Assembly (NCBI GenBank): GCA_944387375.1
Contig: CALXEQ010000012.1
Location: forward strand, 1-42,513
Source of the DNA: an uncultured Clostridia bacterium
Lineage (GTDB): Bacteria > Bacillota > Clostridia > TANB77 > CAG-465
DNA length: 42,513 nt
Direction of reading: 5' to 3'
Of the stretch, positions 24,826 to 30,469 are shown one piece after another; positions within the stretch are counted from its first letter, which is position 1; each line of letters starts with the position of its first letter. Under the pieces are notes generated by a model. The model was not told the DNA's origin and did not search any database. It worked only from the letters and a program-made list of their open reading frames with translations. Position numbers and translations under genes: made by a program.

Positions 24826-25678
24826 AACAATATTTTGAAAAATTGCCATATAGTTTTCCCTCATACACAAATTCAGCTGTTCCAACCATATGCAATTCAT
24901 TATTTAATTCATTATATACTATTTCAAGTTCTCCTCCCTTTAATTTAACATTACAAATATTTTCTGTAACACCATTTAAATATCCTGCTATAACTGAAGC
25001 AGTAGCTCCAGTTCCACAAGCGAGTGTCTCTCCTACTCCTCTTTCCCAAACCCTTACTTTAATATTTTCTCTATCTATTATCTCTACAAACTCAACATTT
25101 GTCCTATCTTTAAAAATGTTCATATTTTCTATTGCCTTACCATACTTTTTAATATCTATATTATCCACATCTTGAACAAACACAACTGTATGAATATTTC
25201 CAACAGATAAACAAGTAAGATATAGCTCTTTATCTTCTACTAAAAATCTTTCATTAATTAATACATCTTTTGGATAATTTACTTCAAGTTTTTTAGTATC
25301 AAAAATAGGCACACCCATATTTACTTTTATATTTTTAACTATATTATTTTCTACATAAACTTCAACGTCCTTAATTCCAGATTTTGTTTTTATCTTCATT
25401 CTTTTCTTTTTTACTATTCCCTTTTCATATACATATTTTGCAACACACCTTATTCCATTTCCACACATAGATGCCTCACTTCCATCTGGATTAAATATTC
25501 TAAATTCAATATCTGCATCACTACACTTAAAAATAAATATACAACCATCTGATCCAACGCCAAAATTTCTATTAGATACAAACTTAGTAAAAGAAGATAT
25601 ATCTACTATATTTTCAACATCATTATTTATATATACATAATCATTACCACAGCCTTGCATTTTTGTAAAAAGTACCAA
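24818..25678 (-). CDS. dapF: Diaminopimelate epimerase
   Basis: A 286-residue PLP-independent racemase converting LL- to meso-diaminopimelate for peptidoglycan and lysine. The two active Cys lie in NPDGSEASMCGNGIRC (about 64-79) and ETLACGTGAT (about 213-222). N-terminal FTKMQGCGNDY matches the family's FxKMHGxGND. The start is a TTG, fixed by alignment with family N-termini and by GAGGTG seven bases before it. That ribosome site is one arm of a perfect 11-bp hairpin (25684-25713), suggesting control of translation or transcription. Downstream of, and perhaps coupled to, the radical SAM gene. Confidence 0.95.
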   Translation of the reverse strand: MVLFTKMQGCGNDYVYINNDVENIVDISSFTKFVSNRNFGVGSDGCIFIFKCSDADIEFRIFNPDGSEASMCGNGIRCVAKYVYEKGIVKKKRMKIKTKSGIKDVEVYVENNIVKNIKVNMGVPIFDTKKLEVNYPKDVLINERFLVEDKELYLTCLSVGNIHTVVFVQDVDNIDIKKYGKAIENMNIFKDRTNVEFVEIIDRENIKVRVWERGVGETLACGTGATASVIAGYLNGVTENICNVKLKGGELEIVYNELNNELHMVGTAEFVYEGKLYGNFSKYCLE

Positions 25679-25683
25679 AAAAC

Positions 25684-25713
25684 ATCACCTCATACTACAC
25701 TATATGAGGTGAT
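25684..25713 (-). promoter_or_regulatory. Hairpin that sequesters the dapF ribosome site
   Basis: Arms ATCACCTCATA / TATGAGGTGAT, perfect 11 bp with 8-nt loop, on minus followed by G-TTTTTT. The right arm contains the GAGGTG ribosome site; the T-run abuts the TTG start. It can read as an intrinsic terminator/attenuator or as a translation lock. Confidence 0.6.
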
Positions 25714-25725
25714 AAAAAATTTATA

Positions 25726-26613
25726 CTATATGTTAGATAAATCAAAATTTGGAACATATTCTTCTTCATGTTCTCCAAGTTCTTGTATATACCCATTAGT
25801 AATATCTAATTCTATTAAATAATCTTCTATCTCTTTTAATTCATCTTTTGTTATTTTTCTATTTATCTCTGGATATTTATTTGCCTCTCCTGCTGGAAAA
25901 TACTGAGCCATAAGACTTACTAAAGCATCTTCACTAAATTTTTCTTTTATCTTTTTTAATACCATTTTGCTATTTAATACATTATTTGGTAGTATCATAT
26001 GACGAATTATTACGCCTTTAGTAATAATACCTTCATCATTAAACACTGGCTTTCCAACTTGTCTTATCATTTCAAAAATTGAGCTTATAGCTGACTCAAC
26101 ATAATTATTTACACCAGAATATTTTTTAGATAATCTATTTGTTGCATATTTAAAATCTGGTAAATACACATCAATTAGTCCATTTAGCTTTTTAATAGTC
26201 TCAACTTTTTCATATCCACTTGAATTATATACTATTGGTATATTAAGTCCTTTTGATTTTGCCATTTTAAGAGCTTTTATTATACTATCTACATAACATG
26301 TAGGAGTAACCAGATTAATGTTATTTACGCCCCTTTTTTGTTGCTCTAGAAATATTTCATAAAGTCTTTTTATGCTTATTTCTTTTCCATATCCATTTCT
26401 TGATATTTTAAAATTTTGACAATATACACATCTTAAATTACAATTTGAAAAAAATACCGTTCCAGAGCCTTTTTTACCACTTATACATGGCTCTTCAAAA
26501 TTATGTGTTGATACTAGTGCTACTTTTACTTTAGATGATGCACCACACACACCATTATATTTAGTTCTATCTATTCCACAATCACGTGGACACAATCTAC
26601 AATTTTTATACAT
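25726..26613 (-). CDS. Radical SAM protein, pyruvate formate-lyase-activating-enzyme-like
   Basis: A 295-residue radical SAM enzyme. N-terminal Cys-rich segment CRLCPRDCGIDR..GVCG, then the SAM/[4Fe-4S] motif CNLRCVYCQNFKIS (about 69-82). C-terminal part has LPDFKYA and NDEGIITKGVIIRHMILP. This N-terminal extension and order match the PflX/AmmeMemoRadiSam-related family of putative activating enzymes, not classical PflA; the protein activated is unknown. The frame is open to a TTG at 26625; the ATG at 26613 is preferred. The -10 box is only 16 nt upstream, leaving a leader of about 10 nt. Confidence 0.82.
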   Translation of the reverse strand: MYKNCRLCPRDCGIDRTKYNGVCGASSKVKVALVSTHNFEEPCISGKKGSGTVFFSNCNLRCVYCQNFKISRNGYGKEISIKRLYEIFLEQQKRGVNNINLVTPTCYVDSIIKALKMAKSKGLNIPIVYNSSGYEKVETIKKLNGLIDVYLPDFKYATNRLSKKYSGVNNYVESAISSIFEMIRQVGKPVFNDEGIITKGVIIRHMILPNNVLNSKMVLKKIKEKFSEDALVSLMAQYFPAGEANKYPEINRKITKDELKEIEDYLIELDITNGYIQELGEHEEEYVPNFDLSNI

Positions 26614-26629
26614 AAAAAACACCAAAAAT

Positions 26630-26659
26630 ATTATATCATATTGTTCAATATACTTGAAA
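26630..26659 (-). promoter_or_regulatory. Promoter of the radical SAM gene, overlapping the divergent RNA promoter
   Basis: Extended -10 TGATATAAT (TATAAT at 26630-26635) and TTTCAA 18 nt upstream (26654-26659), the same six bases that read TTGAAA as the -35 box of the plus-strand RNA promoter. Confidence 0.5.
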
Positions 26660-26682
26660 TCTAAAAAAATACATGTTATAAT
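26654..26682 (+). promoter_or_regulatory. Promoter of the tRNA-like RNA
   Basis: TTGAAA (26654-26659), 17-nt spacer, TATAAT (26677-26682) with extended TGT. Start predicted at about 26689. Confidence 0.7.
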
Positions 26683-26688
26683 ATAATT

Positions 26689-26827
26689 GCAGTAAGCTCA
26701 AAGGAAGAGCTCGTCTTAGACGGTGAGTCGGTTCGAATCCGGTCTGCTTACTTCAATGTAGCAATACATTCGGAGTAATCCTTTTTAATAATTTTTTTTC
26801 AGCCACTCCTTCGGGAGTGGTATTTTT
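26689..26827 (+). ncRNA. Structured small RNA with tRNA-like features
   Basis: An RNA of about 139 nt with its own promoter and terminator. D-arm-like hairpin AGCTC-AAAGGAA-GAGCT, a hairpin CGTC-TTA-GACG where an anticodon arm would be, a canonical T-arm TCGG-TTCGAAT-CCGG (26728-26742) and closing arms AGTAAGC/GCTTACT (or GCAG/CTGC). It lacks a 7-nt anticodon loop, a variable loop and CCA. After it come a 6-bp hairpin with a GCAA tetraloop (26755-26770), T-rich spacer and a TTCG-capped terminator. It may be a decayed tRNA gene or a T-loop RNA of its own class. Confidence 0.6.
26801..26827 (+). terminator. Terminator of the tRNA-like RNA
   Basis: Stem GCCACTCC / GGAGTGGT capped by TTCG, followed by ATTTTT. 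Confidence 0.9.
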
Positions 26828-26841
26828 ACGCCTAAAAAGGC

Positions 26842-26880
26842 AAAAAAAAATTAATTATATAAAATTCTATATAATTAATT
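26842..26880 (-). terminator. Minus-strand terminator ending the 27215 transcript or its 3' region
   Basis: Perfect stem TTAATTATATA / TATATAATTAA followed on minus by TTTTTTTTT. Confidence 0.75.
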
Positions 26881-26888
26881 AAAAAGTG

Positions 26889-27162
26889 TAACACATTGAA
26901 TCTTTGACATTTTCATTCCAGTAATACTTTGTTAGCATTATAATGTCTTGAACTTACCTTAAAACAACTAAATCTAATCGTAATAATATTTGGGTACCTC
27001 CGATAAGTCCTAAGATTCAATAACTAGTAATCTTTATATAATCCTTTGTAATACTTACGTAAAACTTAGAATTATATAACATAAACCACTTTATTTTACT
27101 AATTACTTCTACATTATCACTATAATATAACTAAAACGGTTATATCAGTGATCCAATGTGTA
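26889..27162 (-). other. Structured non-coding segment downstream of the 27215 gene
   Basis: No ORF. Outer arms ACACATTGAATC (26891-26902) / GATCCAATGTGT (27150-27161) are complementary at 11 of 12 positions. A long hairpin lies at 27116-27152 (ATCACT..ATATAAC / GTTATAT..AGTGAT), a further pairing of TTATATAAT / ATTATATAA lies inside, and ATTGAATCTT (26895-26904) can instead pair with AAGATTCAAT (27012-27021). The 27215 gene has no terminator before this region, so it may be a folded 3' UTR. Strand is inferred. Confidence 0.45.
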
Positions 27163-27214
27163 TTTTTTTAATTATTATATTTATGATACATTTGTATATT
27201 TTTTATCATTTTGT

Positions 27215-27943
27215 TTATCCAATGATGCCATTAATATTTATATCAAATGTAATTTCGTTTACAGAATTTGAAATACATACAGTTAAAACTGTTGCTTCAT
27301 CTCCTGTATCTATTGATAATACTCCGTTGTTTATGCTGTAGTTATAACCTTCTAATCCTTCGATTAATAAGTCATCACCTTCAACATTGAACTGAATAGT
27401 AGAACCTATTGTTGCTGTATATCCATCAACAGGATTTACTTTAACTGGTTTTACTTTTTCTATTGCATCATTTTTGTCTTCTTCAACTGTTGCATCATTT
27501 TTGTCTTCTTCAACTGTTGCATCATTTTTGTCTTCTTCAACTGCTGTATCATTTTTGTCTTCTTCAACTGCTGTATCATTTTTGTCTTCTTCAACTGTTG
27601 CATCATTTTTGTCTTCTTCAACTGCTATATCATTTTTGTCTTCTTGTACAGTAACATTAGAAGAATTTAAAAGATCTTCCCAATTTGCATCGGTTGAACC
27701 GTTGCTATTGTTTATTTCTTCTTTTTCTTCTGTTGTTGCAGGTTCTTCTATGATAAAAGTTTCTTCGTCTTTTCCGACTTCTACTTCTTTTCCTTCATTT
27801 TCTGCTTCCTCAGCTTCCTTTGTGTATTCTTCTTGCTCTTTACTGTTCTCTGAAAAATCTGTAGTTGTATTTCCTACAACAACTTCTTCTCCTGATTTAA
27901 CAGCTTCATCTGTAGTAGCCTTGCCACCATAAGTAGCAACCAT
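27215..27943 (-). CDS. Acidic repeat protein with Ig-like end; probable 3' part of a frameshifted gene
   Basis: 242 residues. Part 1 (about 4-98) aligns with the last 95 residues of the 28756 protein (TYGG.., VVGNTT, KEAEE, IEE, EEKEE, NGSTDANWEDLL). Then seven 9-residue acidic repeats (V-E-E-D-K-N-D-x-x, about 99-161) and a C-terminal beta-sandwich-like domain (VNPVDGYTATIGSTIQF to DININGIIG). The ATG has no ribosome site, and the same frame stays open upstream, overlapping the end of the 27969 gene, which carries the missing N-terminal membrane anchor. The two are probably one gene split by an indel. Extracellular if joined. Function unknown. Confidence 0.6.
   Translation of the reverse strand: MVATYGGKATTDEAVKSGEEVVVGNTTTDFSENSKEQEEYTKEAEEAENEGKEVEVGKDEETFIIEEPATTEEKEEINNSNGSTDANWEDLLNSSNVTVQEDKNDIAVEEDKNDATVEEDKNDTAVEEDKNDTAVEEDKNDATVEEDKNDATVEEDKNDAIEKVKPVKVNPVDGYTATIGSTIQFNVEGDDLLIEGLEGYNYSINNGVLSIDTGDEATVLTVCISNSVNEITFDININGIIG
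27462..27650 (-). repeat. Seven tandem 27-bp coding repeats
   Basis: Seven in-frame copies of a 27-bp unit encoding VEEDKND plus two variable residues (AT, TA, IA, AI). Near-identical at DNA level, so copy number may vary between strains. Confidence 0.9.
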
Positions 27944-27968
27944 ATTTACAGATGCTTTTCTCTCTGCA

Positions 27969-28361
27969 TCAGTTATAGAAGCTCTTCTTGCTCCGTGAAT
28001 TTGCTGAAGTTGCCTCTTCTACAACAGTTTCCTCTACAGGTTGATCCTCAACAATTGGTTGTTGTTCATCTATAACAACTTCCTCATGTTGTTGTGCCAA
28101 CTCGTTGTTTGTTTCTTCTTTTGTATTACAAAACAAATTATGCCAAGCCATTGCTGCTACTATTATAATTGCAATTACTATTGCTTTTAGAAGTCTTACA
28201 ACTCCCTTTTTTATTTTAGTATCTTTAAAAGATACTAGTACTAATATAATTGCAATAATAGCAATTACAAATTCAAGATGTGGCATATTTGCCATTACTG
28301 CTCCTGCAGCTGCTGCTCCTACTAGTTGTAAGTTTTGTTTTCCTTTTAAATTTTCTTTCAT
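27969..28361 (-). CDS. Membrane-anchored acidic protein; probable 5' part of a frameshifted gene
   Basis: About 130 residues from the ATG at 28361 (an alternative start is 28382). Two hydrophobic stretches (LVGAAAAGAVMANMP.. FVIAIIAIILVLVSF and AIVIAIIIVAAMAW) are followed by an acidic Glu/Gln/Val-rich tail ending SRSKKSFYN. A shift of one base near 28005 would continue it as LQQIHGARRASITDAERKASVN into the 27215 frame, giving an anchored protein like its neighbour at 28756. Promoters at 28529 and 28613 give it a long leader. Function unknown. Confidence 0.6.
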   Translation of the reverse strand: MKENLKGKQNLQLVGAAAAGAVMANMPHLEFVIAIIAIILVLVSFKDTKIKKGVVRLLKAIVIAIIIVAAMAWHNLFCNTKEETNNELAQQHEEVVIDEQQPIVEDQPVEETVVEEATSANSRSKKSFYN

Positions 28362-28528
28362 AATAAATTCCATTCCTTTCATATTTTATTTTAATCAACC
28401 TTGCATAATAACACATTAAATGTAAAAGCAAATATAACCTAGCTTCCTTTCATAGCCAGATTTCTCATATTTTTTACTTTAATCATTTAATACAGTTGTA
28501 TTAAATATGCATAGTTTTATATACTTAT

Positions 28529-28566
28529 ATTATATCATATTTTTGCACTTTTTTCAAATTATGTAA
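28529..28566 (-). promoter_or_regulatory. Shared-type promoter, copy B (27969 gene)
   Basis: TTACATAAT directly before TTGAAA (28552-28557), 17-nt spacer, TATAAT (28529-28534), then ATAAGTAT. Confidence 0.75.
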
Positions 28567-28639
28567 TCTTAAAGACACATAATATAAAATAATAGTATAA
28601 GTGCTATTTTTTAGATATAACACAAGTAATTGTACTTAT

Positions 28640-28670
28640 ATTATAGCATTATTTTACATAAAAATCAATA
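28640..28670 (-). promoter_or_regulatory. Upstream promoter of the 27969 gene
   Basis: TTGATT, 17-nt spacer, TATAAT followed by ATAAGTAC, on minus around 28640-28670; upstream of copy B in the same leader. Confidence 0.5.
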
Positions 28671-28710
28671 AATTTATATATTATTATACTTAAATAAATA
28701 AAAAAGAGCA

Positions 28711-28746
28711 AAAAAATAAACCTTTCAATTGATGTAAGGTTCATTT
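28711..28746 (-). terminator. Terminator of the 28756 gene
   Basis: Arms AACCTT / AAGGTT around a 10-11-nt loop, then TATTTTTTTG on minus. Confidence 0.7.
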
Positions 28747-28755
28747 TTGTCTTTT

Positions 28756-29340
28756 TTATTTAGCATTCTTAAGAAGAGAGCTCCAATCAGCTTCTGTTGA
28801 GCCATTTTCATTGTTAGTCTCCTCTTTTTCTTCTTCTGTAACTTTTTCTTCGATGACAATAGTTTCGTTGTCTTTTCCTTGTTGTACCTCCTTGTCATCT
28901 TTTTTTGATTCCTCAGCTTCCTTTTTATAGGTAGCTGATTCTTCTGAAGGCTCTGCCTTCATTTCAGATGTAGTATTACCTACAACTTTTTTCTCTCCAG
29001 AAGACATATCTTCTTTTGAGTTTTCACCACCACCATAAGTAGTAGTAATCTTTTCTTCTGGTTTTACTGTAGTTCCAGAAGATTTTTGCTTTTGTGTAGA
29101 AGTAGTTTTTGTATCTACTTCTTCTTTTGCCTCTTCTTGTTGTGGCTCTACAACTGGTGTTTCAACTGTATTTTGTACAGTTTCTACACTGTTTTCATTT
29201 TGAATTAAATTTTCATTTAATTCATCTTTTTTATCACCATTTCTTGTGATAAAAATTCCTACCACACTAATAATTGCTATTGTTGCACCCCCTATGATGA
29301 TTTTTTTTGTTCCTTTTAATTTTTTTTCATTTTTTTTCAT
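28756..29340 (-). CDS. Membrane-anchored acidic protein, paralogue of the 27215 product
   Basis: 194 residues from the ATG at 29338-29340, which follows GGAGGGAG; the upstream in-frame TTG at 29370 is unlikely. N-terminal membrane anchor (about 12-34, KKIIIGGATIAIISVVGIFIT) then a long exported, low-complexity Glu/Lys/Thr/Ser-rich region. Its last 95 residues (TTTYGGGENSK.. to NGSTEADWSSLLKNA) align with the first 98 of the 27215 protein without the repeats or Ig-like end. Promoter copy C lies 60 bp upstream. Function unknown. Confidence 0.75.
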   Translation of the reverse strand: MKKNEKKLKGTKKIIIGGATIAIISVVGIFITRNGDKKDELNENLIQNENSVETVQNTVETPVVEPQQEEAKEEVDTKTTSTQKQKSSGTTVKPEEKITTTYGGGENSKEDMSSGEKKVVGNTTSEMKAEPSEESATYKKEAEESKKDDKEVQQGKDNETIVIEEKVTEEEKEETNNENGSTEADWSSLLKNAK

Positions 29341-29400
29341 AATTATTCTCCCTCCTGTGCATATAATCAATGCACTATAAAATATATTTTTGATACTTAT

Positions 29401-29438
29401 ATTATACCACTTTTTTGCATATTTTTCAAGTTATGTAA
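29401..29438 (-). promoter_or_regulatory. Shared-type promoter, copy C (28756 gene)
   Basis: TTACATAAC directly before TTGAAA (29424-29429), 17-nt spacer, TATAAT (29401-29406), then ATAAGTAT. Confidence 0.75.
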
Positions 29439-29443
29439 ATTAC

Positions 29444-29476
29444 GCAAAAAAAGATAAGCTATTTAAGCCTATCTTC
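29444..29476 (-). terminator. Terminator of the 29469 gene
   Basis: Stem AAGATAGGCT / AGCTTATCTT with TAAAT loop and TTTTTTTG on minus; overlaps the stop codon. Confidence 0.85.
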
Positions 29477-30371
29477 CTGTATTGGGATTTTCTATCCAAT
29501 CATCTGGGTTATTTTTAGTATCCGAATCTATTACTTTAAACATAGATGTTTGACCATCCTTTGTAACTAGATTTCCTGCTTTATCTTTTGCTGTATTTGC
29601 AGCTATTTTAATATATTTAAGTCCCCCTAAATTACCTTGTACATTGGAAAGAGTGACTTTTCTTGTATTACCATCTCCAGATATTTGTACATCTGCTGTA
29701 AATCCATAAAGTGTTATATCATTATTATTTAATGTAATCTCTCCCATTTCTTTATCATCCTTATATGTTATATCAAAAGAAATAGTATCTCCCTTTTGAA
29801 TAGATGTATTAGATAATGCACCTATTTCCATTGTTGGTTCTTGCTTATCCTCTTGTTCCTCTTCTTGTGGTGTTTCTTGTGTTGGTTCTTCTATTATATT
29901 AGGTGGTAAATATCCACTATTATTGTTGTTATTATTGTAATTATTGTTTTCTTGTGGTGGCTGTGGCGCTGGACTTTGTGTAGCAACTATAGTAAATGAA
30001 GTTGAAGTTATATTCATTTCTCTACTTCCGCCTGCTTCATTTGTTGCAACTCCACCTGCTATATATGAAATATATCCTACTGCTCCAACACTTCCTTGTA
30101 TATTACTTAGTACTATTGTTCTTTGTGAATTTCCTGAGCCTTCCACACTAACATTTGCACTTACACCAGCAATTCTAATATGACTTGCATTAAGTGTTAC
30201 ATTTGTAGCATTATATATATTAACTGTATACCTAATTGTTCCACCAACTTCTACTGTTCCTGAACTTGGAGACGTAATACCAAGTCTTGGTGGTACTGCA
30301 GCAATTAACACATTGCTACATGTGCAAAGTACTAATGTAAATATCATAAAAATATATAATAATTTTTTCAT
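29469..30371 (-). CDS. Secreted protein with two Ig-like domains and an Asn-rich linker
   Basis: 300 residues from the ATG at 30369-30371 (AAGGAG eight bases upstream). Signal peptide about 1-25. Two related beta domains (about 30-128 and 180-283): both contain a GxTI strand, a (V)QxSGxGNxRxVxLSNxQGxxG segment and an AGG/AGN turn. They are joined by a Pro/Gln/Asn/Glu-rich linker with a run of six Asn. It ends in NPNTGR, LPxTG-like but with no following membrane helix, so sortase anchoring is unlikely. Probably a wall or extracellular protein of the neighbouring cluster. Own TTGACG promoter. Confidence 0.75.
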   Translation of the reverse strand: MKKLLYIFMIFTLVLCTCSNVLIAAVPPRLGITSPSSGTVEVGGTIRYTVNIYNATNVTLNASHIRIAGVSANVSVEGSGNSQRTIVLSNIQGSVGAVGYISYIAGGVATNEAGGSREMNITSTSFTIVATQSPAPQPPQENNNYNNNNNNSGYLPPNIIEEPTQETPQEEEQEDKQEPTMEIGALSNTSIQKGDTISFDITYKDDKEMGEITLNNNDITLYGFTADVQISGDGNTRKVTLSNVQGNLGGLKYIKIAANTAKDKAGNLVTKDGQTSMFKVIDSDTKNNPDDWIENPNTGR

Positions 30372-30397
30372 ATTCAATTCTCCTTAATATACTTAAA

Positions 30398-30426
30398 ATT
30401 ATATCACATGCATACATTTGCGTCAA
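30398..30426 (-). promoter_or_regulatory. Promoter of the 29469 gene
   Basis: TTGACG (30421-30426), 17-nt spacer, TATAAT (30398-30403). Confidence 0.75.
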
Positions 30427-30427
30427 T

Positions 30428-30461
30428 GAAAAAAAGATGGTAGCTTTATATTCTACCATCT
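30428..30461 (-). terminator. valS terminator
   Basis: Perfect stem GATGGTAG / CTACCATC followed by TTTTTTT on minus. Confidence 0.9.
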
Positions 30462-30469
30462 CTTACTAT

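Larger units (their letters stand above)
28383..28755 (-). other. Tandem promoter and leader region of the 27969 gene
   Basis: About 370 bp without a gene. It holds the 28756 terminator, two minus-strand promoters (about 28613 and 28529), and a long leader containing a hairpin TTTAATACA-ACT-TGTATTAAA-type pairing (about 28485-28507). No ORF of note. Confidence 0.5.

Noticed and set aside
26689..26755. Ordinary tRNA gene
   Set aside because: A T-arm and D-like arm are present, but there is no 7-nt anticodon loop, variable loop or consistent acceptor stem, and no CCA. Listed as a tRNA-like RNA instead.
27462..27650. CRISPR array or non-coding repeat
   Set aside because: The repeats are contiguous, 27 bp, in frame with a coding sequence, with no spacers; they encode acidic 9-residue units.
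27463..27932. Two plus-strand ORFs over the acidic repeats
   Set aside because: They are antisense shadows of the repeats, low complexity with no ribosome site.
29469..29490. LPxTG sortase anchor in the Ig-like protein
   Set aside because: The C-terminus NPNTGR lacks the following hydrophobic helix and positive tail.
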